The position numbers were made by a program, and so were the translations under genes. 5,485 nucleotides of DNA from Alphaproteobacteria bacterium (GTDB lineage: Bacteria > Pseudomonadota > Alphaproteobacteria > Rhizobiales > Hyphomicrobiaceae), in the NCBI GenBank assembly GCA_022600335.1, contig JAHZKN010000060.1:1-5485 (forward strand), in the 5' to 3' direction. The notes under the pieces were generated by a model, which saw only the letters and a program-made list of their open reading frames with translations, had not been told where the DNA came from and made no database searches. Shown piece by piece: positions 1 through 5,485 of this stretch; position 1 is the first letter of the stretch, and every line of letters begins with the position of its first letter.

Positions 1-826
1 GGCCATTTTGGCTGGCTTCAAGCACAACCGTCGGGTGATGATTCAAGGCTACCACGGTACCGGCAAGTCGACACATATCGAACAAGTGGCCGCGCGCCTC
101 AACTGGCCGTGCATTCGCGTAAACCTTGACAGTCATGTCAGCCGCATTGATCTCGTCGGCAAGGATGCGATTGTGTTGCGTGACGGCAAGCAGGTCACTG
201 AATTTCGGGAAGGTATTCTTCCCTACAGCTTGCAGACCAATACGGCATTGGTGTTCGACGAATACGATGCCGGTCGGCCAGACGTGATGTTCGTCATTCA
301 GCGCGTGTTGGAAGTATCGGGCAAACTCACGTTGCTCGATCAGTCGTCTGTGATTCGCGCGCACCCTGGATTTCGTTTGTTTGCTACCACCAACACAATT
401 GGGTTGGGCGACACCTCCGGTCTCTACCATGGAACACAACAAATCAACCAAGGCCAGATGGATCGTTGGTCCTTAGTGGTCACACTGAATTATCTGCCGC
501 ATGACGATGAGGTCGGAATAGTTCTGGCCAAGGTGAAGTCATTCGCAGCCACGGAAGCAAAGCGTAAACAAGTCTCGAGCATGGTGCGCGTTGCAGATCT
601 CACTCGGTCAGCGTTTGTCAATGGCGATATCTCAACATTGATGAGCCCGCGTACCGTTATCACCTGGGCGGAGAATGCAGATATCTTTGACGATGTTGGC
701 TTGGCGTTCCGTCTTACATTTCTCAACAAGTGTGACGAACTTGAGCGCCCCGTTGTTGCTGAATTCTATCAGCGTGCATTCGGCGAAGATTTGCCTGAAA
801 GCAGCGCCAATATCGCGCTGAGCTGA
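1..826 (+). CDS. cobS: Cobaltochelatase subunit CobS (AAA+ ATPase), 5' end cut by window
   Basis: CobS is the AAA+ ATPase that, with CobT, powers CobN to insert Co2+ into hydrogenobyrinic acid a,c-diamide in the cytoplasm (aerobic cobalamin pathway). The reading frame is open from the first bases (Ala-Ile before the TTG at 8), so that TTG is an internal leucine and roughly 60 N-terminal residues are missing compared with the usual length of about 330. Counting from that TTG as residue 1, visible motifs are Walker [10 protein letters not shown] (14-22), Walker B ALVFDE (80-85), sensor-1-like ATTN (126-129), MDRW (151-154, a plausible arginine-finger region) and a sensor-2-like SPRT (213-216). 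The stretch around [18 protein letters not shown] is typical of CobS rather than other MoxR-like ATPases. It ends with TGA at 824-826, eight bases before cobT, as expected for an operon. Nothing looks broken. Confidence 0.96.
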   Translation, partial: AILAGFKHNRRVMIQGYHGTGKSTHIEQVAARLNWPCIRVNLDSHVSRIDLVGKDAIVLRDGKQVTEFREGILPYSLQTNTALVFDEYDAGRPDVMFVIQRVLEVSGKLTLLDQSSVIRAHPGFRLFATTNTIGLGDTSGLYHGTQQINQGQMDRWSLVVTLNYLPHDDEVGIVLAKVKSFAATEAKRKQVSSMVRVADLTRSAFVNGDISTLMSPRTVITWAENADIFDDVGLAFRLTFLNKCDELERPVVAEFYQRAFGEDLPESSANIALS

Positions 827-834
827 GATCTGAG

Positions 835-2751
835 ATGTCGAACGCGCCCAAGCGTCGCGAGTCCCCGAATGAACCACTGAAGCGGGTTGTTGGTATCACG
901 CTGAAAGCTTTGGCGGGCGACAGAGAGCTTGAAGTGGCGTTTGGTCCATCGCGACCAGGGATTGATGGTAAAACTGCGCATTTGCCAGAGCCATCACGGG
1001 TACCTTCAGAGCAAGAGGTTGCTGTGGTGAGAGGCTGGGCCGACTGCCTTGCACTCACGGCGGCTTGCCACGATGAAGCCGTGCATCAAAAACTTACACC
1101 GGGTTCGCCGGAATCACGGGCCGTGTTTGAAGCGGTGGAACGAGCCCGCGTGGAAGCGCTGGGGGCCAATCGATTTGATGGCGTTGCGCAAAACCTCACC
1201 GCGAAGCTTGAAGAACAGTACGCACACGGGCGTTTTTCTAAGGTGCAAAGCTTAAGCGAAGCACCGCTGGAAGATGCACTTGCCTTGTTGATCCGAGAGC
1301 GATTGACCGGGCAGCGCGCGCCGCGCAAAGCCAAAGCCATTGTCGATTTGTGGCGTCCAGTGATTGAGAATAAGGCCGGCGATGTGCTGGCCGAAATGAG
1401 TCGGCTGAGTGACGACCAAGAACAGTTCTGCACGCTGCTCAGAGACCTGATCAAGGCCCTAGACCTACCCGATGATTTCAGCGCATCACAATCAGAACAA
1501 TCACAAGAACCGGAGGATGGGGACGGACAAGACGGTGGTGCAGACCAAGATCAGGGCGAAGAAGAACTCAACGAAGTTGGCGAACCTGCTTCAGATGAAC
1601 AACAACAGGCAGATAGTGATGTCGGAGAATTGCAGGACAGTGCTGACGCAGCTCCGGCAGATGATCTTGACGGCGAAACAGATGACGCAGAAGAAGCTGA
1701 CGCCGATGAGCCGTGGCAGCCCAACACCTCTGTTCTCGATGACCCTCAGGCATTTGGCTACAAGGTGTTCACGCGACAATTTGATGAAGAGGTGGTTGCC
1801 GAGGAGCTTCCCTCTGCTGAAGAGCTGAAGCGCCATCGCGCCTTTCTTGATAAAGAACTTAAGGCGCTTGCAAGTGTGGTATCGCGGCTCGCTAATAAAC
1901 TGCAGCGGCGCTTGCTCGCACAGCAAAATCGCGCTTGGGAGTTTGATCTTGAGGAAGGCGCTTTAGATGCAGCGCGTCTCACCCGCGTTATCATCGATCC
2001 GATGCATCCCCTCACGTTCAAACGTGAAACAGACACCAATTTTCGCGACACTGTTGTGACATTGCTGCTTGATAATTCGGGTTCGATGCGGGGTCGTCCA
2101 ATTATGGTTGCGGCATGCTGTGCAGATATCTTAGCGCGCACGCTTGAGCGTTGTGGGGTCAAGGTGGAAATTCTTGGCTTTACGACGCGGGCCTGGAAAG
2201 GTGGCCATGCACGTGAGACGTGGTTGAAGGCCGGCAAGCCTAGCGAACCCGGCCGCCTCAACGATCTGCGTCACATCATCTACAAAACGGCTGACTCGCC
2301 TTGGCGACGGGCCAAAATGTCATTGGCATTGATGATGCGCGAAGGGCTTTTGAAGGAGAACATTGACGGTGAAGCCTTGGCGTGGGCGCATTCTCGATTG
2401 ATGGCGCGCCCCGAGCAGCGCCGTATCTTGATGATGATCTCCGATGGGGCGCCAGTTGATGATTCTACTTTATCGGTCAATTCAAGTAGCTATCTTGAAG
2501 ATCACCTGCGGCAAGTGATTGAAGAAATTGAAACGCGATCGCCTGTTGAGCTGTTGGCCATCGGAATTGGACATGATGTTACACGTTACTACCGTCGTGC
2601 CGTCACAATTACCGACCCTAGTGAGCTTGCAGGTGTGATGATGGAGAAACTGGTCGAGTTGTTCGAAGAAAATGCACCGATCGCACGCAGCGGACCTGCT
2701 GATCGTCAAAACAGACGCATGCCAGATCGTGCATCGCGACGCGTATCCTGA
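835..2751 (+). CDS. cobT: Cobaltochelatase subunit CobT (VWA domain)
   Basis: CobT is the von Willebrand A partner of the CobS ATPase in the CobNST cobaltochelatase. The 638-residue product matches the family's usual length and three-part layout. Residues 1-210 are the N-terminal CobT domain. Residues about 217-293 are a very acidic, Gln/Asp/Glu-rich linker. Residues about 390-612 are the C-terminal VWA domain. The MIDAS motif is DNSGS (413-417, with D413, S415 and S417), supported by GFTTR (448-452) and ISDGAP (535-540). [14 protein letters not shown] (573-586) is also characteristic. The ATG at 835 is chosen because the protein begins at the normal family position; the Shine-Dalgarno is weak (TGAGAT at 824-829, overlapping the cobS stop), which suggests coupling to cobS. 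The last 25 residues after the VWA domain form an Arg-rich tail (seven Arg), probably a variable lineage-specific end. Confidence 0.97.
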   Translation: MSNAPKRRESPNEPLKRVVGITLKALAGDRELEVAFGPSRPGIDGKTAHLPEPSRVPSEQEVAVVRGWADCLALTAACHDEAVHQKLTPGSPESRAVFEAVERARVEALGANRFDGVAQNLTAKLEEQYAHGRFSKVQSLSEAPLEDALALLIRERLTGQRAPRKAKAIVDLWRPVIENKAGDVLAEMSRLSDDQEQFCTLLRDLIKALDLPDDFSASQSEQSQEPEDGDGQDGGADQDQGEEELNEVGEPASDEQQQADSDVGELQDSADAAPADDLDGETDDAEEADADEPWQPNTSVLDDPQAFGYKVFTRQFDEEVVAEELPSAEELKRHRAFLDKELKALASVVSRLANKLQRRLLAQQNRAWEFDLEEGALDAARLTRVIIDPMHPLTFKRETDTNFRDTVVTLLLDNSGSMRGRPIMVAACCADILARTLERCGVKVEILGFTTRAWKGGHARETWLKAGKPSEPGRLNDLRHIIYKTADSPWRRAKMSLALMMREGLLKENIDGEALAWAHSRLMARPEQRRILMMISDGAPVDDSTLSVNSSSYLEDHLRQVIEEIETRSPVELLAIGIGHDVTRYYRRAVTITDPSELAGVMMEKLVELFEENAPIARSGPADRQNRRMPDRASRRVS

Positions 2752-2752
2752 G

Positions 2753-3907
2753 ATGAAGCACAGCAGGCTTTCCATATTGATGGTCCAAACAACGATGATA
2801 AGATTATTGAACCGTCTGATATCCCCAACCGGTGGCTGGAAGCGGTCGAGTGCTGTCTTGTCACTTGTGGCCGTGCTCACTGCGACGTGGGCCTTGGCGG
2901 CCGGCAAGCCAAGTTTGCAACAATTAAAACCGCACGCGATTTCCATCACGGCCGAGGTCTTGCCTGGATTTGATCGCGCCTCGTTAGACAAAGTCCGTTT
3001 TGGTCGACTTGAGTGGCGCGGAGGATTGCAACTGCAGTCTCCATCCAAACACTTTGGTGGCTGGTCGGGTTTGGTTCTAGGTGCCAAGGGCCGATCGCTG
3101 CTTTCTGTATCTGACGCAGGCACGTGGATGCGCGCTAAGGTTATGTATAAGGCTGGGCGCCTGGCTGCTGTACAAGAGGCCATGATCGGGCCACTGAAAG
3201 CGTTGAGCGGCAAATCCCTGAGCCGCAATCGCGACCGCGATGCGGAAGCGCTGGCGTTGCTTCAAGGCGGATTGACCAAAGGACGTGCATTGATTGCGTT
3301 TGAACAAAACGATCGCATCGGCGTATTCCCGCTCAACAAGAGAGGCGTTTCCAAGCCACAGCGCTATCTGCAATTGCCCAAGGCCATTAAAAACAATCGG
3401 CGACGCAATGGGCTTGAAGCGATTACAATTCTGCGCGGCGGAAAATACAAAGGTGGGATCATTGCATTCCTTGAAAATCAACCTTCAAAGGACAACAGGC
3501 ACCGTGGCTGGCTTCTTCATCGCGGCCGGGTCAAACGGATGTCGTTGGCCGATCACGGCGGATTTTCAATCACAGATGCGGCCGGTCTACGCGATGGCAG
3601 CATCTTGGTGCTTGAGCGTCGTTTCAGATGGTCTGAAGGCGTACGGATGCGATTGCGTTATGTCGCAGCCAAAAATATCAAGCCCAACGCAGCGCTTGTT
3701 GGTGAGGTGTTGCTGGAGGCGGATATGAGCCAGCAGATCGACAACATGGAAGGCCTGGCCGTCCACCAGAACGAAAAAGGCGAGACGATTATCACCGTGA
3801 TTTCCGACGATAACTTCAACCGCTTTTTGCAAAAAACATTGCTGTTGCAGTTTGCTTTGAAGTCCAGACCGGCCCGGAAAACAGTGACATCGAAGCCGCC
3901 GCGCTAG
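2753..3907 (+). CDS. Exported phytase-like esterase family protein
   Basis: This 384-residue protein resembles the 'esterase-like activity of phytase' family (phytase-like domain, probable beta-propeller). Its substrate is unknown. With the ATG at 2753 as residue 1, a hydrophobic segment at about 33-48 ending ALA-AGK (cleavage near 49/50) indicates Sec export. Family-like blocks are FGGWSGLVL (101-109), LLSVSDAGTW (116-125), RDAEALAL (162-169), NGLEAITIL (219-227), ITDAAGLRDGSILVLERRF (273-291), NMEGLAV (331-337), and VISDDNFNRF (349-358) followed by LLLQFAL (363-369). The start is uncertain. ATG 2753 lies one base after the cobT stop (TGAGATG) and suits translational coupling, but it gives a long n-region. 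ATG 2780 and 2795 are in frame and give more ordinary signal peptides; none has a strong Shine-Dalgarno. The frame also runs back into cobT to an ATG at 2672, which is less likely. Co-transcription with cobST is inferred; a role in cobalamin metabolism is not shown. Confidence 0.85.
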   Translation: MKHSRLSILMVQTTMIRLLNRLISPTGGWKRSSAVLSLVAVLTATWALAAGKPSLQQLKPHAISITAEVLPGFDRASLDKVRFGRLEWRGGLQLQSPSKHFGGWSGLVLGAKGRSLLSVSDAGTWMRAKVMYKAGRLAAVQEAMIGPLKALSGKSLSRNRDRDAEALALLQGGLTKGRALIAFEQNDRIGVFPLNKRGVSKPQRYLQLPKAIKNNRRRNGLEAITILRGGKYKGGIIAFLENQPSKDNRHRGWLLHRGRVKRMSLADHGGFSITDAAGLRDGSILVLERRFRWSEGVRMRLRYVAAKNIKPNAALVGEVLLEADMSQQIDNMEGLAVHQNEKGETIITVISDDNFNRFLQKTLLLQFALKSRPARKTVTSKPPR

Positions 3908-4025
3908 TCGGTAGCGGCACGCATGGGTTCAATTTCACTACTTCTCAATAGAGTCATTAGGTCAGCAACGGACCCTAATTTGTAGGGGATCCAGCCTGGT
4001 TGTGCCTGGTCTTTGATGTCGCACA

Positions 4026-4055
4026 TTGATAGTTTTTCTCCAACTGCCTTAAAAT
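4026..4055 (+). promoter_or_regulatory. Candidate sigma70-type promoter for the Ala/Pro-rich protein gene
   Basis: TTGATA (4026-4031) and TAAAAT (4050-4055) each match five of six bases of the -35 and -10 consensus and are 18 bases apart. Transcription would start near 4062, leaving a leader of about 80 bases before the GTG at 4144. The in-frame ATG at 4054 falls inside the -10 box and so would not be on this transcript, which supports the downstream start. Called by eye only. Confidence 0.5.
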
Positions 4056-4131
4056 GAGGCCGTCTGTCGAATATGGCGTTCGAGGCTGCAATCCATTCTG
4101 GGGTGCAGTTGAGGCAACGCTTAACCTGGAT

Positions 4132-4135
4132 GGAG
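4132..4135 (+). promoter_or_regulatory. Shine-Dalgarno GGAG that decides the GTG 4144 start
   Basis: GGAG at 4132-4135 sits eight bases before GTG 4144, an ideal spacing. The resulting protein begins directly with a normal signal peptide, whereas the longer frame from ATG 4054 would place about 30 unrelated residues before it. Confidence 0.65.
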
Positions 4136-4143
4136 ATGTCACT

Positions 4144-4500
4144 GTGACACACGTGAGCAAGCATGTGCGTGCGGCCGCTGCCGCGACCCTGTTCGCAACA
4201 GTGGGGGTCATGTCACCTGCTGTTGCAGACAACCATGAGAAAAGTGAAGGTTGGCTGTGTTCAACTGTTGGATTGTTCTGCGCTGATGCAGCCGCTCCAA
4301 AGGAAGACGCAACCAAATCAAAATCAGATGCGGCACCGGCAGAAGCGCCCGCTGCAGCCGCTGCACCTGCAGAGGCACCCGCTGCAGCTGCTGCACCGGC
4401 GGAGGCTCCAGCGGCAGCTGCAGAACCAGCTACGGCGCCAGCAGCATCTACAGATGCCGCTGCACCGGCGGCCGACGCTGCGGCACCTGCAACTCCCTAA
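4144..4500 (+). CDS. Small exported Ala/Pro-rich repeat protein, function unknown
   Basis: I do not recognise a family. From the GTG at 4144 the product has 118 residues. Residues 1-28 form a clear Sec signal peptide: basic start (K6, H7, R9), hydrophobic core about 10-24, and AVA-DN cleavage after A28. The mature protein starts with a short charged piece and then WLCSTVGLFC (37-46), with cysteines 39 and 46 that could form a disulfide in the periplasm. A Lys/Asp/Ser-containing segment follows to about residue 62, and then an Ala/Pro/Glu low-complexity tail to the end. The tail contains a 10-residue repeat, APAEAPAAAA, three times plus a degenerate fourth. Such tails often act as flexible spacers or cell-envelope linkers, but that is inference. 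There is no LPXTG, lipobox or membrane anchor. Alternative starts are GTG 4153 and the less likely ATG 4054. The gene appears to have its own promoter and a strong terminator, so it is probably monocistronic. Coding is supported by the signal peptide, ribosome binding site, repeat conservation at the protein level and the terminator. Confidence 0.75.
   Translation: MTHVSKHVRAAAAATLFATVGVMSPAVADNHEKSEGWLCSTVGLFCADAAAPKEDATKSKSDAAPAEAPAAAAAPAEAPAAAAAPAEAPAAAAEPATAPAASTDAAAPAADAAAPATP
4333..4452 (+). repeat. 30-base in-frame tandem repeat encoding APAEAPAAAA
   Basis: There are three units of 30 bases at 4333-4362, 4363-4392 and 4393-4422, followed by a degenerate unit at 4423-4452. The first three units encode the same ten residues although several codons differ at the third base (for example gaa/gag/gag for Glu, and ccc/ccc/cca for the second Pro). 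The array is therefore not a very recent duplication, and the amino-acid pattern seems to have been kept. Confidence 0.85.
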
Positions 4501-4526
4501 TTGAGACTGTGGGTTTCAGAGCAACG

Positions 4527-4565
4527 AAAAACGACCCGCTGCAGATACGCAGCGGGTCGTTTTTT
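4527..4565. terminator. Bidirectional rho-independent terminator between convergent genes
   Basis: ACGACCCGCTGC (4531-4542) pairs perfectly with GCAGCGGGTCGT (4549-4560) around a six-base loop AGATAC. The stem is extended by A4 (4527-4530) against T4 of a T5 run (4561-4565), giving about 16 pairs. The T-run follows the stem on the plus strand, and the A-run gives U residues on the minus transcript. It can therefore end both the Ala/Pro-rich gene (stop at 4500) and the convergent rpmB (stop at 4604). Confidence 0.93.
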
Positions 4566-4603
4566 GTTTCGTGATTGCCCTATGTGGTGACAGTGCGAAA
4601 TTG

Positions 4604-4903
4604 CTAAGCCTCTGCGGCTTTTTCAGCTTTCGCTTTTGCAATCTGACGTTTGATCTTTTGGCACTTTGGAGACAGGTCGTCCTTGCGCGCTTTGGCAAGA
4701 AATGCATCGAGGCCGCCGCGGTGCTCAACTGACTTTAAGGCATGGGCGCTGACGCGCAGCTTGAAACGTTGCCCAAGCGTATCGCTGGCCAGGGTGACGT
4801 TGCACAAGTTTGGTCGAAACGTGCGCTTGTTTTTGTTTTCGGCGTGACTTCGTAGCTGGCCGAACATCGGCAGCTTGCCAGTCAATTCACATTGCCTCGT
4901 CAT
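4604..4903 (-). CDS. rpmB: 50S ribosomal protein L28
   Basis: L28 is a structural protein of the large ribosomal subunit. The 99-residue product begins [10 protein letters not shown], the usual L28 N-terminus, and has [15 protein letters not shown] (19-33), [20 protein letters not shown] (49-68) and a Lys/Ala-rich C-terminal end (about 82-99). Length and the [10 protein letters not shown] block fit alphaproteobacterial L28. ATG 4903 is chosen because it gives the family N-terminus and is preceded by AAGGAG (4919 down to 4914, minus strand) at a ten-base spacing. A longer frame starting at 4936 would add 11 unrelated residues. Ser-His at 19-20 is conserved, but the preceding residues (MFGQLR) diverge from the more common form. 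The gene is single, converges on the exported protein gene and diverges from the DUF3108 gene. It seems intact. Confidence 0.97.
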   Translation of the reverse strand: MTRQCELTGKLPMFGQLRSHAENKNKRTFRPNLCNVTLASDTLGQRFKLRVSAHALKSVEHRGGLDAFLAKARKDDLSPKCQKIKRQIAKAKAEKAAEA

Positions 4904-4913
4904 AGTCTTCAAA

Positions 4914-4929
4914 CTCCTTCGCCAAAGGA
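4914..4929 (-). promoter_or_regulatory. rpmB Shine-Dalgarno inside a small hairpin
   Basis: On the minus strand TCCTT (4929-4925), loop TGGCG, AAGGA (4919-4915) form a five-pair stem whose 3' arm is most of the AAGGAG ribosome binding site. The hairpin is small, so its stability in vivo is uncertain, but it could reduce rpmB translation initiation. The start codon lies ten bases beyond GGAG. Confidence 0.45.
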
Positions 4930-5033
4930 AAGGCACCCGGTGTCCTGCGACTACGCCGCCATCAACCGAGTTTTGGCGACTTCCCAGGTATAAATCAGCA
5001 CAGCTTTGGCGCTGCCACGGGGTCCATTTGGCG
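4920..5033 (-). repeat. CGCCAAA repeats with a complementary copy in the rpmB leader
   Basis: On the minus strand CGCCAAA occurs at 5033-5027, 5011-5005 and 4978-4972, so the copies are 22 and 33 bases apart. The reverse complement TTTGGCG occurs at 4926-4920, directly before the rpmB AAGGAG. In the predicted transcript each upstream copy could pair with the site beside the Shine-Dalgarno. The second and third copies can extend to eight pairs. On the plus strand the first two copies extend to the nonamer TTTGGCGCT. Confidence 0.55.
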
Positions 5034-5059
5034 CTATCGGGGATATCGCGAAGCGCCTG

Positions 5060-5088
5060 ATATACTGGGGCGCCTGGCCACCGTCAAG
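5060..5088 (-). promoter_or_regulatory. Candidate rpmB promoter (CTTGAC-N17-GTATAT)
   Basis: Read on the minus strand, CTTGAC (5088-5083) is followed after exactly 17 bases by GTATAT (5065-5060). This is a six-of-six and five-of-six match to the housekeeping consensus CTTGAC-N17-CTATAT known from rhizobial alphaproteobacteria. Transcription would start near 5053, giving rpmB an unusually long leader of about 150 bases that contains all the CGCCAAA copies. Confidence 0.6.
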
Positions 5089-5270
5089 GCGGCCCCCTGG
5101 TGCCCGTTGCCGCTCCACGATCCGCATACAGAGCAAATACCTGTTTCGATTTGAGCCGCGTGTCATCACTTTCTTTACTCTTTGCCGCCATCATCGAGCC
5201 TGAGAGTTCGTGTAGCCCCAAAGGTCCGGGCGCTGGTGTCAACAAGCGCCGGGATATTAGAGAGTAGTCG

Positions 5271-5485
5271 ATGAGTGAATTTTGCGTTCGGTGCCTAACT
5301 GGCACCAAGGCCATGACAGCGGCAATCGCCCTGCTGGCAGTTTCCCTAACCCCTGTTTCAGCCAAAGACCAGCGCCCATCAGGCCAGCTTCCCGGCCGGA
5401 TTGACGCCCACTATTCCATTGCGCTTGCTGGATTTGATCTCGGTCATTTTGTTTTTGAACAGCGTGCCCAAGGCCGTCGCTACAC
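5271..5485 (+). CDS. DUF3108 domain protein, N-terminal part only
   Basis: The frame runs from ATG 5271 off the window end (71 codons plus two bases). Residues 1-31 are a Sec signal peptide: R7 and K13, a hydrophobic core about 16-26, and PVSA-KD cleavage after A31. The mature start contains GRIDAHYSIALAGFDLGHF (42-60), which resembles the beginning of DUF3108, an envelope-exported domain of unknown function common in proteobacteria and often found near rpmB in alphaproteobacteria. The start cannot lie further upstream because an in-frame TAG is at 5265-5267; AGAGAG at 5259-5264 is a weak ribosome binding site six bases before the ATG. ATG 5313 would also give a signal peptide, but AAGG before it is too close. 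The family call rests on a short stretch, so it is probable rather than certain. Confidence 0.78.
   Translation, partial: MSEFCVRCLTGTKAMTAAIALLAVSLTPVSAKDQRPSGQLPGRIDAHYSIALAGFDLGHFVFEQRAQGRRY

Larger units (their letters stand above)
3908..4143. other. Intergenic region after the cobST operon
   Basis: No convincing gene is seen here. Two overlapping, mutually exclusive weak hairpins lie after the upstream gene. One is ATTAGGTC (3956-3963) pairing with GACCCTAAT (3971-3979), with one bulged base. The other is GGACCCTA (3970-3977) pairing with TAGGGGATCC (3983-3992), with a small bulge. Neither is followed by a real T-run, so at most they form a poor terminator for the cob operon. The right part holds the promoter and ribosome binding site of the next gene, annotated separately. 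An 86-codon minus-strand frame covers much of this region but overlaps those signals and resembles nothing I know. Confidence 0.5.
4904..5270. other. Divergent regulatory region between rpmB and the DUF3108 gene
   Basis: These 367 bases hold no credible gene; a 72-codon minus frame (4951-5169) and a 65-codon plus frame (5006-5203) look like chance frames. The left part is the rpmB promoter and leader, annotated separately. For the plus-strand gene I see only a weak promoter candidate, TTGAGC (5151-5156), 17 bases, TTTACT (5174-5179). Just before that gene's ribosome binding site there is an inverted repeat, GGCGCT (5229-5234) and AGCGCC (5245-5250). Confidence 0.6.

Noticed and set aside
8..10. 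TTG as the cobS start
   Set aside because: The frame is open to the window edge with Ala-Ile before it, and a start here would remove the CobS N-terminal region. The gene is cut by the window.
1472..1828. Long plus-strand frame inside the cobT linker
   Set aside because: It is a shadow frame created by the biased CAA/GAA/GAT-rich codons of the acidic linker; its Asn/Gln/Lys/Met-rich product resembles no protein I know.
1758..2261. 167-codon minus-strand frame opposite the CobT VWA domain
   Set aside because: It is fully antisense to a strongly conserved domain. Its Ser/Arg-rich composition is typical of the complement of coding DNA.
2482..3228. 248-codon minus-strand frame spanning the end of cobT and the start of the next gene
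   Set aside because: It is antisense to two well-supported genes and shows no recognisable domain.
3956..3992. Weak hairpins as a cob operon terminator
   Set aside because: The stems are bulged and no T-run follows, so I did not annotate a terminator.
4054..4143. Upstream ATG extension of the Ala/Pro-rich protein
   Set aside because: The ATG lies in the candidate -10 box and would add 30 residues in front of a complete signal peptide. GTG 4144 has a well-placed GGAG.
3904..4164. Minus-strand open frame of 86 codons opposite the intergenic region after the phytase-like gene
   Set aside because: No recognisable domain or clear ribosome binding site. It overlaps a good plus-strand promoter and ribosome binding site and runs into the end of the upstream gene.
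4163..4504. Gln/Leu/Arg-rich frame overlapping the Ala/Pro repeat
   Set aside because: It is the plus-one reading of GCA/CCN/GCT codons, an expected artefact of the repeat.
4951..5203. Short frames on both strands in the rpmB / DUF3108 intergenic region
   Set aside because: No ribosome binding site or domain resemblance was seen; they overlap the candidate rpmB promoter and leader.

Overview
The window looks like a chromosomal segment of an alphaproteobacterium. It carries the aerobic (CobN/CobS/CobT-type) cobaltochelatase genes cobS and cobT. Downstream are an exported phytase-like protein, an opposite-strand rpmB with an alphaproteobacterial-type L28 sequence, and the start of a DUF3108 protein. 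A candidate promoter upstream of rpmB also fits the alphaproteobacterial housekeeping form CTTGAC-N17-CTATAT. Order and genus cannot be fixed from sequence alone. No mobile element, CRISPR array, tRNA, rRNA or defence gene is visible.

Layout. Positions 1-826 hold cobS, whose 5' end lies before the window. cobT follows at 835-2751, eight bases later. Next, at 2753-3907, is a secreted protein of the phytase-like esterase family, whose preferred ATG begins one base after the cobT stop. These three genes appear to be one plus-strand operon with its promoter outside the window. Positions 3908-4143 are a short intergenic region with a plausible plus-strand promoter. It drives a small exported Ala/Pro-rich protein at 4144-4500 that I do not recognise. 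A strong bidirectional terminator at 4527-4565 separates this gene from the convergent rpmB (4604-4903, minus). Positions 4904-5270 are a divergent regulatory region between rpmB and the partial DUF3108 gene (5271 to the window end, plus).

Function. CobS (AAA+ ATPase) and CobT (VWA/MIDAS partner) form the chaperone part of the complex that, with CobN, inserts Co2+ into hydrogenobyrinic acid a,c-diamide during cobalamin synthesis. The exported phytase-like protein has no evident role in that reaction; its link is positional. L28 belongs to the large ribosomal subunit.

The most interesting unexplained signal is in the rpmB leader. The heptamer CGCCAAA occurs three times at 22- and 33-base spacing, and its exact complement sits directly against the rpmB Shine-Dalgarno sequence. 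This could be a translational control leader, but it has not been tested. The second item of interest is the small repeat-bearing exported protein. I see no clear evidence of a wholly new biological system.
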